From Actinacidiphila alni (GTDB lineage Bacteria; Actinomycetota; Actinomycetes; Streptomycetales; Streptomycetaceae), in contig NZ_FONG01000002.1 in NCBI RefSeq assembly GCF_900112845.1, positions 62,001-126,000 on the forward strand: a stretch of DNA of 64,000 nt. The letters are read 5' to 3'. How positions within the stretch are numbered: the first letter of the stretch is position 1; every line of letters starts with the position of its first letter. Under the pieces are notes generated by a model. The model made no database searches, was not told where the DNA came from, and saw only the letters and a list, made by a program, of their open reading frames with translations. The translations under genes and the position numbers were made by a program. Shown one piece after another: positions 34,393-43,561 of the stretch.

Positions 34393-34702
34393 TCTCGTTG
34401 CCGTTCGCGTCCAGGGTGTGCTTCTGCCAGTATTTGTCCCACTTGTCGTCCACGTGCTTCGGGACCTTGCCCTTGGGGTAGCGGACGAAGCCCTTCGAGG
34501 GCTCCTCGTCGTCGGAGAAGCAGGCGCCGCCGGAGGACGAGCCGACCGAGGCGGCCGGGTATTCGCCGTCCGAGCACTGGGCGTCCTGGAAGGAGCAGGC
34601 CGAGGTCAGGCCGACGAGGGCGGCGCCCGCCAGCGTGAGCGCGAGCAGGGTGGGCCGCGCGGCGGCGGGAATCCGGGGCCGGCGGGAGTGGTTGCGGTTC
34701 AT
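34385..34702 (-). CDS. Small lipoprotein of the SCO0607 type
   Basis: 105 residues. The signal peptide ends in a lipobox, LVGLTSAC, so the mature protein begins at a lipidated Cys. The mature part has four further cysteine/acidic positions (CSDGEYPAASVGSS, GGACFSDDEEPS) and the conserved tail VRYPKGKVPKHVDDKWDKYW. This matches the small streptomycete SCO0607-family lipoproteins of unknown role. It stands alone, convergent with the glycosidase gene. Confidence 0.8.
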   Translation of the reverse strand: MNRNHSRRPRIPAAARPTLLALTLAGAALVGLTSACSFQDAQCSDGEYPAASVGSSSGGACFSDDEEPSKGFVRYPKGKVPKHVDDKWDKYWQKHTLDANGNETS

Positions 34703-34855
34703 GGCGGGCTGCCTCTCTCGTGGGTGGGGCCAGTGTTTCCGCCGGGACGGGCCGGGCTCATCCGCGCGCGTACTCAGTTCGTGCTGGGTACGGGGTGCGG
34801 GAGCGGCGGGCGCGGGTGAGTAGGGACGGACGTACGGGAACGTGGGAGGCGCGCT

Positions 34856-35890
34856 GTGCCGGTGGAATCCGAGCCGTTGCGGAAACTGGGCTTTCTGACC
34901 ATCGGGCTGTTCGACGGGGACGATCCGCGGCGCGGGCACGAGTCGACGCTGGAGATCATCGAGCTGGGCGAACGGCTCGGCTTCGACAGCGCGTGGGTGC
35001 GGCACCGGCACCTGCAGTACGGGATCTCCTCGCCGGTCGCCGTACTGGCCGCGGCCACCCAGCGCACGAGCAGGATCGAGCTGGGCACGGCCGTGATCCC
35101 GCTGGGCTGGGAGAATCCGCTGCGGCTCGCGGAGGACCTGGCGACGGTCGACATCCTGTCCGGCGGGCGGCTCAATCCGGGCGTCAGCGTCGGCCCGCCG
35201 ACGCACTTCGAGCAGGTCGCGCCCGCGCTCTACCCGGACACCGCGGAGGCCGAGGACTTCAGCCACACCCGGGTGCGGCGGCTGCTGGACCTCGTCCGCG
35301 GGGAGCCGGCCACCGACTTCAGCGGCGTCAAGGGCATCGAGGTCTTCTCCGACCGGGTCCAGCCGCACTCACCGGGCCTCGGCGGACGCCTCTGGTACGG
35401 CGGGGCGAGCCTGCGCTCGGCGCGGTGGGCGGGCGAGAACGGCATGAATTTCCTGACCAGCAGCGTCGTCAAGGCCGAGGATCCGGCGGAGGGCGCCGCG
35501 CGGGACTTCGCGGAGATCCAGCTCTCCCACATCAGGACCTTCCGCGCCCACCACCCCGACGGCGGGCGCGCCCGCGTCTCCCAGGGCCTGGTCGTCATCC
35601 CCACCGACAGCGCCACCGCCGAGCAGCGCGCCAAGTACGAGGCGTACGCCCGCGCCCGCCTCCCCCGTACCACCGCCCCCCAGGGCCCGGCCCGGATGCT
35701 GTTCTCCCCCGACCTCGTCGGCCCCTCCCCCGAGCTGGCCGCCCGCCTCCACGCGCACGCCGCCTTCCGCGAGGTCGACGAGGTCGCCTTCGCGCTCCCC
35801 TTCACCTTCGACCACGCCGACTACGTCCAGATCCTCACCGACCTGGCCACCCACCTCGGCCCGACCCTGGGCTGGCGGCCGGCGGGCTGA
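34856..35890 (+). CDS. LLM-class flavin-dependent oxidoreductase
   Basis: 344 residues of the luciferase-like monooxygenase fold: FLTIGLFDGDDPRRGHESTLE, ERLGFDSAWVRHRH, LGTAVIPLGWENPLRLAEDLATVDILSGGR is the conserved phosphate-binding block, and VSVGPPTHFE follows. Members use FMN or F420 to oxidise small molecules. GTG 34856 has GGAGG six bases upstream. The substrate is unknown. It converges with the RraA-like gene 24 bp away. Confidence 0.9.
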   Translation: MPVESEPLRKLGFLTIGLFDGDDPRRGHESTLEIIELGERLGFDSAWVRHRHLQYGISSPVAVLAAATQRTSRIELGTAVIPLGWENPLRLAEDLATVDILSGGRLNPGVSVGPPTHFEQVAPALYPDTAEAEDFSHTRVRRLLDLVRGEPATDFSGVKGIEVFSDRVQPHSPGLGGRLWYGGASLRSARWAGENGMNFLTSSVVKAEDPAEGAARDFAEIQLSHIRTFRAHHPDGGRARVSQGLVVIPTDSATAEQRAKYEAYARARLPRTTAPQGPARMLFSPDLVGPSPELAARLHAHAAFREVDEVAFALPFTFDHADYVQILTDLATHLGPTLGWRPAG

Positions 35891-35914
35891 CGCGGTCGGG
35901 CCGGGTGCGACCGG

Positions 35915-36550
35915 TCAGGCCCCGTAGCCCTGCTCGGCGAGGAGGGCGGCGATGCGGGTGGCGTGGGCGAGCTGCCAGTCGTCGAGGGACTGGGCGGCCT
36001 CCTTGGCGAGGACGGCGCGGGCCGCGGTGAGGGTTTCGGGGGCGCGGGCGGCGGGGGTGACGACGATGCCCTCCTCGTCGGCGACGACGATGTCGCCGGG
36101 GTGGACGGTGGCGCCGCCGCAGGTGACGGGGGTGTTGAGGGGGTGGACTGCGGCCTTGGTGCCGGGGATGGGGAGGACGCCGCGGGCGAAGACGGGGAAG
36201 CGCATCGCGCGGATCTCGGCGAGGTCGCGGACGACGCCGTCGAGGACGAAGGCGGCGATGCCGCGGCGCTGGGCGACGGCGCAGACGTTGCCGCCGGCGA
36301 GGGCGTGATCGAGGTCGCCGGACTGGACGACGACCACCGCGCCGGGCTCGGCCCGGTGGATGGCGGCGTGCAGCATCAGATTGTCGCCGGGGGCGCAGCG
36401 GACGGTGAAAGCCGGGCCCGCGACGCGCGGCATGCCGGACCACAGCGGGCGGATGCCGATGTCCATGACCTGCTCGCGGCCGAGCAGGTCGGCGAGGGTG
36501 GTGGGCGGGATGTCGGCGAAGCCGTCGGCGGTGACCGTGGGATCCGGCAT
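35915..36550 (-). CDS. RraA-family aldolase-like protein
   Basis: 211 residues with the RraA/HMG-aldolase fold: LADLLGREQVMDIGIRPLW, AFTVRCAPGDNLMLHAAIH, GAVVVVQSGDLDHALAGG (metal-site Asp region), GIAAFVLDGVVRDLAEI, and GATVHPGDIVVADEEG. Actinobacterial relatives are mostly metal-dependent aldolases of 4-hydroxy-4-methyl-2-oxoglutarate type rather than RNase E regulators. AAGGAGCACC precedes ATG 36550. No pathway genes adjoin it, so the substrate is open. Confidence 0.85.
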   Translation of the reverse strand: MPDPTVTADGFADIPPTTLADLLGREQVMDIGIRPLWSGMPRVAGPAFTVRCAPGDNLMLHAAIHRAEPGAVVVVQSGDLDHALAGGNVCAVAQRRGIAAFVLDGVVRDLAEIRAMRFPVFARGVLPIPGTKAAVHPLNTPVTCGGATVHPGDIVVADEEGIVVTPAARAPETLTAARAVLAKEAAQSLDDWQLAHATRIAALLAEQGYGA

Positions 36551-36667
36551 GGTGCTCCTTGCGTCGGGCGCCCCCGGGGTGCGGGGCGGACCTCCGACCC
36601 TACGTGCCGTTCCCGGCCCGCACCCCGCGCCCCTCCTGGCCCCTCCCGGCACGTCCCGCCTCCCGCG

Positions 36668-37348
36668 TCACATCCGCGCGGCCACGTCCTTCCGCAGCTG
36701 CGGCAGCATCGCGTACAGCTTGTCGCCGGGGCACTCGGTGTCGTTGAAGTCCCGGTGCCCGTAGATCTGGCTGGTGGCGATCCCGTACTGGTAGCAGACG
36801 TACGAGCAGAGGCTGACCAGGCTGGCGTAGAGGATCGCCGGCGGCGCGACGGAGATGTACGTGCCGTTGTTCTCGATGCCGATGCTCTGGGTGTTCTGGT
36901 TGACGGTGTGGGCGCCGACCACCATGTCGCTGCCCGCGAGCAGCCGCTCCAGGCTGCGGTGCCGGCCCTCCATGATGATGCCGGTGCGGCTGATGGTGAA
37001 GTGGTTGCCGGTGTCGATCCAGCCGTTGGTGTCCATGTGCAGGTCCTGGATCTCGTGCGCGATGGCGAACGAGCCGGACGTCCCGGTGTCGGCGGTGTTC
37101 GGGAACGCCGTGTGGTGCACGACGATCTTGTTCGGGTTGCGGCCGGCCAGGCTGACCGGCGAGGACGGCGGGCGGGCGCTCCACGCGGAGGTGCTGAAGA
37201 TGTTCGGCTCGGGCACGGCGGCCGGGCTCGCGGCCCGCGCGCCCGGGGCCGCGCCGATGATCACCGCGCCCGCGCCCGCGCCGATCACGGCGGCGGAGGA
37301 GGCGAGGAAGCGGCGGCGGGACAGGGAGGAGTGCTCAGAAGCGTGCAA
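36668..37348 (-). CDS. Tat-exported N-acetylmuramoyl-L-alanine amidase (PGRP type)
   Basis: 226 residues. SRRRFLASSAAVIGAGAG is a twin-arginine signal. The amidase_2/PGRP domain has KIVVHHTAFPN, IQDLHMDTNGWIDTGNHFTIS, EGRHRSLER, IGIENNGTY and YGHRDFNDTECPGD (zinc ligands and catalytic set). It is a close paralogue of the amidase at 28420 but lacks the peptidoglycan-binding repeats. The start is TTG 37348 with GGGAG upstream. Two direct repeats 42 bp apart lie in the promoter region. It cleaves the muramyl-alanine bond during wall remodelling. Confidence 0.9.
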   Translation of the reverse strand: MHASEHSSLSRRRFLASSAAVIGAGAGAVIIGAAPGARAASPAAVPEPNIFSTSAWSARPPSSPVSLAGRNPNKIVVHHTAFPNTADTGTSGSFAIAHEIQDLHMDTNGWIDTGNHFTISRTGIIMEGRHRSLERLLAGSDMVVGAHTVNQNTQSIGIENNGTYISVAPPAILYASLVSLCSYVCYQYGIATSQIYGHRDFNDTECPGDKLYAMLPQLRKDVAARM

Positions 37349-37414
37349 GGGGTGCTCCCGTGACGTGGGGGGTGTGTGGGGAGTGCGTCAATTCCCGTGC
37401 AAGTAGCTGGCGTT

Positions 37415-37472
37415 GGAACTTAATGCCAGCAACCTCCCTTTGACCAGAGCCTCGGTGAAACTTTTTGCCAGC
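37415..37472 (-). promoter_or_regulatory. Two 16-bp direct repeats 42 bp apart upstream of the amidase
   Basis: On the minus strand GCTGGCATTAAGTTCC (37430-37415) and GCTGGCAAAAAGTTTC (37472-37457) match at 13 of 16 positions. Spacing is 42 bp, four helical turns. The proximal copy is also flanked by GCTGGC at 37406-37411, giving a local hairpin. They lie about 67-125 bases upstream of the TTG start and look like paired operator or activator sites. Confidence 0.7.
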
Positions 37473-37498
37473 CGCTGACGCGGACGGGCTCGGATGCG

Positions 37499-38281
37499 TC
37501 ACCCGCAGCGGTACGTGAAGGTTCCCGACGCCGACCGCCGCTGCGGGCCCAGCACTTCGAGGGTGGCCGTCGCCGCGAACGAGCCGCGCCCGTCGAAGGC
37601 CCACAGCAGCGTCACCTCGGTGCTGCGGCGCCCCTTCCCGACGTGCTGCGTCAGCTCGTCGGAGACGGTGCCGTCGCTGCGCCGCCACCGGTAGCGCACC
37701 GTGCCCGCGCCGCCGCCGGTCCGCAGCGTGCCGGTCACCTTCGCCGTACTGTGGCAGCCCTGCACGGCGGCGCCGCTCCGCACCGACACGGCGTCCACCC
37801 GTACCGACGGGCCCGGCCACCGCTGCCACAGCAGGAACGCGAGCGCACCGAGCAGCACCAGCACGGGCAGCGCCCAGCCGCCCAGGGCGCGGCGCCGCCG
37901 TACGGGACCGGGCGGCGCGGTGCCGTGCGGGACGGTGCCGTGCCAGACGGCGGCGGTCTGGCCGGTGTCGGGTCCCGGCTCGGCAGCGGCGGCCGGTACG
38001 CCGGGGCCGAAGCGGCGCAGGCCGCTCACGAAGGCGGGCGGCGGCGCCGGTACGGACACCGGCTCGGCCTCGGTCACCGTGCCGGCCGGGACCGGGACCT
38101 CGCTCGACCACGAGGCCGGGTCCAGCACCGTCGCCTGCATCGGATCGTCGTCGGGTACGTCCTCGGCGGCCGTGCCCCGCGGACCGCCGCGGAAGCCGAG
38201 GTCGCCCAGCCGGAAGGTGCCGTCCTGCGGCTCCGGCCGCTCGCCGCCGAAGAAGCGGCGCGGGTCGTGATCGTTCGCCAT
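37499..38281 (-). CDS. Membrane protein with kinase-like ectodomain partner sequence
   Basis: 260 residues. An acidic/Pro cytoplasmic part (140 residues) precedes one membrane helix (ALGGWALPVLVLLGALAFLLW) and an outer domain of about 100 residues with two cysteines (GAAVQGCHSTAKVTGTL, TYRCG at the end). That outer domain follows the pattern of the ectodomain of the kinase encoded just upstream: a C near the start, GxGxGTxxxxW, and a final C. GGGAGG precedes ATG 38281. It starts 34 bases after the kinase stop, so the two are one operon. No known domain name. Confidence 0.75.
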   Translation of the reverse strand: MANDHDPRRFFGGERPEPQDGTFRLGDLGFRGGPRGTAAEDVPDDDPMQATVLDPASWSSEVPVPAGTVTEAEPVSVPAPPPAFVSGLRRFGPGVPAAAAEPGPDTGQTAAVWHGTVPHGTAPPGPVRRRRALGGWALPVLVLLGALAFLLWQRWPGPSVRVDAVSVRSGAAVQGCHSTAKVTGTLRTGGGAGTVRYRWRRSDGTVSDELTQHVGKGRRSTEVTLLWAFDGRGSFAATATLEVLGPQRRSASGTFTYRCG

Positions 38282-38315
38282 GACGTCCTCCCGGACGGAG
38301 AGCGGGAGTCGGGGT

Positions 38316-40148
38316 TCAACCGGCGCAACTGGAGGACATCAGCGTTTGTGACGACCCCTGGCCCTTGCCCGCCGCCGGATCGGTGGAGACGGTCAGGCCC
38401 CACGTCGGGTAACGGGCGCTCATCTCCTGCTTGAAGCCTTGCGTGAAAGAGGACTGCCCGGCCGGCACGGTCGCCGATTGCGTGGCCACCACCCGGGTCG
38501 TCCCCTTGGCGTCGGCGTAGAACCAGCTCACCGTCAGCGTCCCGTCGGCCGCGCCGTCGCCGCGTACCGTCACCGATGCCGCCGCCGCGGAGGGCCCGTC
38601 GCAGGTCAGCGAGCCGATGGTGACCAGGGAGATGTGCAGGACGGGTGCCGCCGTGGTGGTCGGGGGCGTGGTCGGCGGCGTCGTGGGTGTGGCGGCGGAG
38701 GTCGCGGTGTCCGTGTCCGTGGGCGAGGCCGTGGTCGGCGGATCGGCCGGCGGCGCGGTCGTCGTCACCGTCGCCGTGCCCGACGGAGAGGCCGACGCGG
38801 AGGCCGAATCCGACGCCGAGGCCGAGGCGGACGGCGAACCCGTCGCCGTATCCGTGGACGCGGCCGTCGCCGAGGGCGTCGCCGGCGTGCCCGAGGCCAG
38901 TGAGGTCAGGGCGGACGGTGTCGCCCCGGTGGAGGCCACGTTCTCGGCGGGCCCGCCGCCCGTGGCGACGGCCGTCACGACGAGGCCGGCGGAGATCACC
39001 AGCGCCGCCGTCGTACCGGCCACCAGCCGTGCCCGCCGCCCGAACCGTATCCGCCGCCGCGCCCGGGCGTGACCGCCGTGCCGGGACAGCGCGACCAGCG
39101 GCTCGCCCGGCACCGCCCCGCCGCCCGACGGCCGGCCCGCGGCGCCGCGCGCGCCCGCGCCGTCGCCCAGCCGCGTGTGCGCGAACGCCGTCGTCCCGGA
39201 GGCGCCGGAGGAGCCGGAGGAGCCGCCGAACGGCAGCAGCAGCGGCAACAGGGCAACGAGCGCGGCCAGTTTGCGCTGCCCGCGCTCCTCCCACGCCGGG
39301 CCGTACGCGGCGTCGGCCACGGCCTGGAGTTCGGCGACGAACTCGGCGGCGCTCTGCGGGCGTTCGCGCGGGGTCTTGCCGAGGCCGCGACTGACCAACA
39401 GGCGCACGGGCTCCGGCACTTGATCGTCGGGGATGGGCGCTTCCGCGTGCTGCACGGCCAGTTCGAACATCGTCGTGCCCGTGTACGGCTTGCTGCCGGT
39501 CAGGCACTCGTAGAAGGTCGCGGTCGCCGCGTACACATCGGTCGCCGGGGTCGCGGGCCCGCCCGCCCACTGCTCGGGCGCCATGTACGAGGGCGTGCCC
39601 GCCACCGGGCCGCTCTCGCCGCTGCGCACGGCGACGCCGAAGTCCACCAGCTTGGACACCCCGGCCGTGTCGACCAGGACGTTCGCGGGCTTGTAGTCGC
39701 GGTGCACCACGCCCGCGGCGTGCGCGGCGGCCAGGCCGAGCAGCGAGCCCTTGAGGACGGCGAGCGCCGGCTCCGGGTCGGTCGCGCCCTCCTGCCGCAG
39801 CAGGGTGTGCAGCGCGATGCCGTCGACCAGCTCCATCACGATGGCGGCGTCCGGGCCGTCCTCGACGTATTCGTAGAAGCGGGCGATGTACGGCGAGTGC
39901 AGGCCGCCGAGCAGCTCCGCCTCGCCGCGGAAGGCGGTACGGAAACGGGCGTCCCGGCCGAGCGGCTCGGCCAGGTACTTCACGGCCACCGCCGTGCCCG
40001 TGGCGTCGTGCCTGGCCAGCATCACCCGCCCGGACGCGCCCGCGCCGAGCTGCCGCTCGTCGGTGTAGCCGGGCACGGCCCACGGCCGTCCGCCGCCGGG
40101 CCCTCCGCCGGATCCGCCGGGTCTGCCGGCGCTGTCGTGTGCGTTCAT
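38316..40148 (-). CDS. Membrane Ser/Thr protein kinase
   Basis: 610 residues. The kinase domain spans about 25-290: GAGASGRVMLA glycine loop, AVAVKYL (ATP Lys), HRDYKPANV catalytic loop, DFGVAV, and GTPSYMAPEQ activation segment. A juxtamembrane Gly/Ala-rich segment, one helix (LVAGTTAALVISAGLVVTAVA), a Ser/Thr/Pro-rich stalk and an outer domain of about 110 residues with two Cys (SLTCDGPSAA, SSSCAG) follow. No PASTA repeats are present. The outer domain may bind a ligand or pair with the protein encoded downstream. ATG 40148. Confidence 0.9.
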   Translation of the reverse strand: MNAHDSAGRPGGSGGGPGGGRPWAVPGYTDERQLGAGASGRVMLARHDATGTAVAVKYLAEPLGRDARFRTAFRGEAELLGGLHSPYIARFYEYVEDGPDAAIVMELVDGIALHTLLRQEGATDPEPALAVLKGSLLGLAAAHAAGVVHRDYKPANVLVDTAGVSKLVDFGVAVRSGESGPVAGTPSYMAPEQWAGGPATPATDVYAATATFYECLTGSKPYTGTTMFELAVQHAEAPIPDDQVPEPVRLLVSRGLGKTPRERPQSAAEFVAELQAVADAAYGPAWEERGQRKLAALVALLPLLLPFGGSSGSSGASGTTAFAHTRLGDGAGARGAAGRPSGGGAVPGEPLVALSRHGGHARARRRIRFGRRARLVAGTTAALVISAGLVVTAVATGGGPAENVASTGATPSALTSLASGTPATPSATAASTDTATGSPSASASASDSASASASPSGTATVTTTAPPADPPTTASPTDTDTATSAATPTTPPTTPPTTTAAPVLHISLVTIGSLTCDGPSAAAASVTVRGDGAADGTLTVSWFYADAKGTTRVVATQSATVPAGQSSFTQGFKQEMSARYPTWGLTVSTDPAAGKGQGSSQTLMSSSCAG

Positions 40149-40303
40149 CGCGTGCCGTCCCCCCGGCCGAGCCGTCGCGCCTGCGCGCGCTCAACGGCGT
40201 CGACGCACCCTACTGCGGCCCGGGTTCCCCGGCACGTGTCCCGCGTCCGTCCCGTATCGGTCTCGTACTCGTCACGTACGCGACGGCTACGCCCCCGGCG
40301 CGG

Positions 40304-40477
40304 TCAGAGCACGTTCCGCACCAGCCACTCGTCCTCGTTGTACGTGTCCTTCGCCGGATCCGGCGCGCTCGCCGGCACCTCCTGCACCATGTCCTCGGCC
40401 CGCACCCGCCCGGGCAGCACCCCGAACCGCGCCCGCCGCACCTCGGCCTCGGCCTGCCGCGCCACCTGCTCGTCCAT
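40304..40477 (-). CDS. Small conserved hypothetical protein
   Basis: 57 residues: MDEQVARQAEAEVRRARFGVL at the start, an acidic Pro/Ala middle, and NEDEWLVRNVL at the end. Streptomycetes often carry such short proteins beside kinase genes, but I recognise no function. GAGAGGGGT precedes ATG 40477. Predicted cytoplasmic. It lies 155 bases upstream of the kinase gene on the same strand and may be transcribed with it. Confidence 0.6.
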   Translation of the reverse strand: MDEQVARQAEAEVRRARFGVLPGRVRAEDMVQEVPASAPDPAKDTYNEDEWLVRNVL

Positions 40478-40705
40478 GCCCACCCCTCTCTCCACTCCGT
40501 CCACCGCGCCCACCGCGGTCACCCCGTCCAACCCGCCCCACGGAACCCCTGTTCCCGCGGAACGGGCCGGCGGGACCCCCGTAAGAACTCCGTAATCCGC
40601 CGGTCGGCGGGCGCCGCGGAGAACCGCGCCGCCTGGCTGCGGGCCGGGCCGGAACAGTACGCTGAACAGCGTCGTCTCCGCCGAGCCGGTGCAGGGAGGT
40701 ACGCC

Positions 40706-41272
40706 ATGAGTGCCGAGATGGGCGCGCCCGCGTGGATGCATGCCCCGATCACCGCGGATCAGTACGACTCCTGGACCGAGGAGCAGTGCGCGGGGATCGA
40801 GATCGTGGACGGGATGGTCGTCGTGAGCCCCAGCGCATCCAAACGGCACAACCGCCTGGCGAGGATTCTGGCGAATGCCCTGGACACCGCCGCGGGGGCG
40901 GAGTGGAACGCCGACACGGATTTCGACGTCCGGCTCCAGGACGTGCCGCTGAGCAACCGCCGGCCCGACGTCGTCGTGTACCGGGCGGACACGATCGACA
41001 TCACGCCCACCCGGCCCGAGCATGTGCTGCTCGTGGTCGAAGTGGTCTCGCCGGGTTCGGAGACCACCGACCGCATTGTGAAGGTCGATCAGTACGCCAA
41101 GGCCGGTATCCCGTTCTATTGGCGGGTCGAGCAGGCCGCCACGGGAGTCCCGCTGGTCTACACGTACGTCCTCGACCCGGCGAACGGGCACTACCGCGAC
41201 GGTGAGGTCTTCACCGGCGCTGTGAAGGCCGTGGTCCCCTTCTCCGTGGACGTCGACCTCGGAGCGGTCTGA
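40706..41272 (+). CDS. Uma2-family PD-(D/E)xK protein
   Basis: 188 residues: ITADQYDSWTEEQCAGIEIVDGMVVVSP, HNRLARILANAL, RRPDVVVYRAD, VVEVVSPGSETTDRIVKVDQYAKAGIPFYWRV. The last block carries the PD-(D/E)xK core (D in RPDVVVY, ExVSP, then K in IVKVDQY). Uma2 proteins are expanded in streptomycetes and are presumed DNases of unclear target. GGGAGG precedes ATG 40706. It is isolated, with no cognate toxin or restriction partner near it. Confidence 0.88.
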   Translation: MSAEMGAPAWMHAPITADQYDSWTEEQCAGIEIVDGMVVVSPSASKRHNRLARILANALDTAAGAEWNADTDFDVRLQDVPLSNRRPDVVVYRADTIDITPTRPEHVLLVVEVVSPGSETTDRIVKVDQYAKAGIPFYWRVEQAATGVPLVYTYVLDPANGHYRDGEVFTGAVKAVVPFSVDVDLGAV

Positions 41273-41310
41273 ACCGCACCCGGCACAGCGCCGGTTGTGA
41301 AGCCTCGTGT

Positions 41311-43503
41311 CTACGACAGGCGGCCCGATGCGAGGTCGCGTTCGAGGTGGTCGCCCTCGATGTCGGCGTCCGGGACGTACTTCTCGAACCAGCGGGGGTG
41401 GTACCAGATGCGGGAGCCGACGATGGCCATCACGGCGGGGACGAGGGTGAGGCGGACGACGAAGGCGTCGAGGAAGACGCCGACGGCGAAGCTGAAGCCG
41501 ATGGCCTTGATGGTCGGGTCGTCGGTGAACATGAAGGCGACGAAGATGAAGAACATGATCAGGGCGGCGGCGGTGACGACGCGGGCGGACAGGCCGGTGC
41601 CGCGCTGGACGGCGCGGCGGGCGTCGCCGTTCTTGGTGTGCTCCTCCTTGATGCGGGAGACGACGAAGACCTCGTAGTCGCTGGACAGGCCGAAGATGAT
41701 GGCCAGCATGATGATCGGCAGGAAGCTGATCGTCTCGGTCGGTGTGATGCCGAAGACGTGCTCGCCCCAGCCCCACTGGAAGATCGCGACCTGCGCGCCG
41801 AGGGCGGCGGCCATCGAGAGCAGGAAGCCGAGGATCGACTTGATCGGCACCAGGATGGTGCGGAAGGCGAAGGTCAGCAGGACGAAGGCCAGGCCGACGA
41901 CGACGATCAGGAAGACCGGCAGGGCGCTGGAGAGCTTGGACGAGACGTCGATGTTGGACGCGGTGGTGCCGCCGACGAGGATGTCCGTGCCGGTCCGCCC
42001 CTCGATCCGGGAGCGGTCGTCGCGAAGCTTGTGGACGAGGTCGGCGGTGGCCGAGTCGTTGGGGCCGGTGGTGGGGATGACACGGGTCAGCGAGACACCG
42101 TTCTTGGCGGCCAGCGGCGTCACGCTGGCGACGCCCGGCTCCTTGGTGAGGGCGCCGGCGATCTGCTGGGTGTCGTCGGGGCTGTCGACGTTCTGGGCGA
42201 CGACGAGCAGCGCGCCGTTGAAGCCGGCGCCGAAGCCCTTGGTGGTGAGGTCGTACGCCTTGCGCTGCGTGGTGCTCTTGGCCTGCGAGGCGGCGCTGGG
42301 CAGGCCGACCTGGATGTCGAGCGCGGGGATCGCGAGCGCGCCGAGCAGCACGACGCCGGTGATCAGCACCAGGATCCGGTGCCGTACGACGAACCGGGCC
42401 CAGCGGGCGCCGGCCGGGCTGTCGGGGTCGGCGGCCGAGCGCCGGGCGACCTTCTCGGCGCGGGCGCCGAGCCCCGGCAGCCGGGTGAATTTGGCGACCT
42501 TCTCCCCGGCGAAGCCGAGGACGGCGGGCAGCAGGGTCAGCGCGATGAGCAGCGCCACGGCCACCGACGCGGCGGCGGACAGGCCCATGACGGTCAGGAA
42601 GGGGATACCGACGACGGTCAGCCCGCACAGCGCGATGATCACGGTGAGGGCGGCGAAGACGACGGAGCTGCCGGCGGTGCCCATGGCGCGCGGCACGGAT
42701 TCCTCCGGTGTCATGCCGTTGAGCAGATTGGTGCGGTGCCGGGACAGGATGAACAGGCCGTAGTCGATGCCGCAGGACAGGCCGAGCATCAGCGCGACGG
42801 TGGTGGACGCCGAGGCGACGTTGATGACGGAGGCGACGGCGGTGACACCCATGAGGGTGGTGATGACGCCGACGATCGCGCTGAGGATCGGCATGCCGGC
42901 CGCGGCGAACGCCCCGAAGGTGACCATGAGGACGCCGAAGGCGATGACCAGGCCGATGAGTTCGGGGATCTCGGAGATCTCCACGCGCCAGCCGGGATAG
43001 ACGCTGCCGTTGTACTCGACCTGGACGCCGTCGGCCCGTACCGGCTTCATCGCGTCGTCCATCGCGTCGAGGTGGGAGTCCTTGACGTCGGCCGCGGCGG
43101 CCGACCACTGCACCTGGCCGAGCGCGATCCTCTGGTCCTTGGCGATCAGCTTGCCCTGGAACGGGTCGACGACGTTGGAGACCTGCGGGATCGACTTCAG
43201 CTTCGTCATCGCCGACTCGATGGCCGCCTTGTTCGCCGGGTCGGTGACCTTGGCGGTGCCGCCGCCCTTGGTGGTGGCGAAGACGATGGTGCTCTGGCCG
43301 CCGCTGAAGGCAGGCAGTTTGGCGGACAGGACGTCGGACGCCTTCTGCGCCTCGGTGCCGGGAATCGTGAAGTTGTCGTTGGTCTTGCCGCCGCTGATCT
43401 GGGCGAGTGCGATGGCGGCGACCGCCGCCGCGAGCCACAGGACCAGGACCAGGCGCCGGCGCCGGAAGGCGAACCGGGCAAGTCGGTACAAATAGCGTGA
43501 CAT
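41311..43503 (-). CDS. MMPL/RND-family membrane transporter
   Basis: 730 residues with about 12 helices in the MMPL pattern: helix 1 (RRRLVLVLWLAAAVAAIALAQ), a large outer loop (GGKTNDNFTIPGTEAQ), helices with GLSCGIDYGLFILSRHR and GLSSDYEVFVVSRIKEEH as the paired D-Y relay motifs, and a second outer loop. ATG 43503 has GGAGA eight bases upstream. MMPL proteins export lipids, siderophores or antibiotics using the proton gradient. A divergent TetR gene and a six-unit repeat array lie upstream, so its expression is probably tightly repressed. Confidence 0.9.
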   Translation of the reverse strand: MSRYLYRLARFAFRRRRLVLVLWLAAAVAAIALAQISGGKTNDNFTIPGTEAQKASDVLSAKLPAFSGGQSTIVFATTKGGGTAKVTDPANKAAIESAMTKLKSIPQVSNVVDPFQGKLIAKDQRIALGQVQWSAAAADVKDSHLDAMDDAMKPVRADGVQVEYNGSVYPGWRVEISEIPELIGLVIAFGVLMVTFGAFAAAGMPILSAIVGVITTLMGVTAVASVINVASASTTVALMLGLSCGIDYGLFILSRHRTNLLNGMTPEESVPRAMGTAGSSVVFAALTVIIALCGLTVVGIPFLTVMGLSAAASVAVALLIALTLLPAVLGFAGEKVAKFTRLPGLGARAEKVARRSAADPDSPAGARWARFVVRHRILVLITGVVLLGALAIPALDIQVGLPSAASQAKSTTQRKAYDLTTKGFGAGFNGALLVVAQNVDSPDDTQQIAGALTKEPGVASVTPLAAKNGVSLTRVIPTTGPNDSATADLVHKLRDDRSRIEGRTGTDILVGGTTASNIDVSSKLSSALPVFLIVVVGLAFVLLTFAFRTILVPIKSILGFLLSMAAALGAQVAIFQWGWGEHVFGITPTETISFLPIIMLAIIFGLSSDYEVFVVSRIKEEHTKNGDARRAVQRGTGLSARVVTAAALIMFFIFVAFMFTDDPTIKAIGFSFAVGVFLDAFVVRLTLVPAVMAIVGSRIWYHPRWFEKYVPDADIEGDHLERDLASGRLS

Positions 43504-43561
43504 GTGCTGATTTCTCCACGGCCGGAACGGGTAACGATCGCCGAGCCCGACGTTAGGCATT

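Noticed and set aside
41347..43500. A 717-residue plus-strand frame antisense to the MMPL gene
   Set aside because: Asp/Gly/Glu-rich shadow frame; the real transporter is on the minus strand with twelve membrane helices.
40304..43519. A minus-strand frame of 1,071 residues across the Uma2 and MMPL genes
   Set aside because: It overlaps two real genes in other frames; only its last 57 residues have coding features and a ribosome binding site, and these are listed as a small gene.
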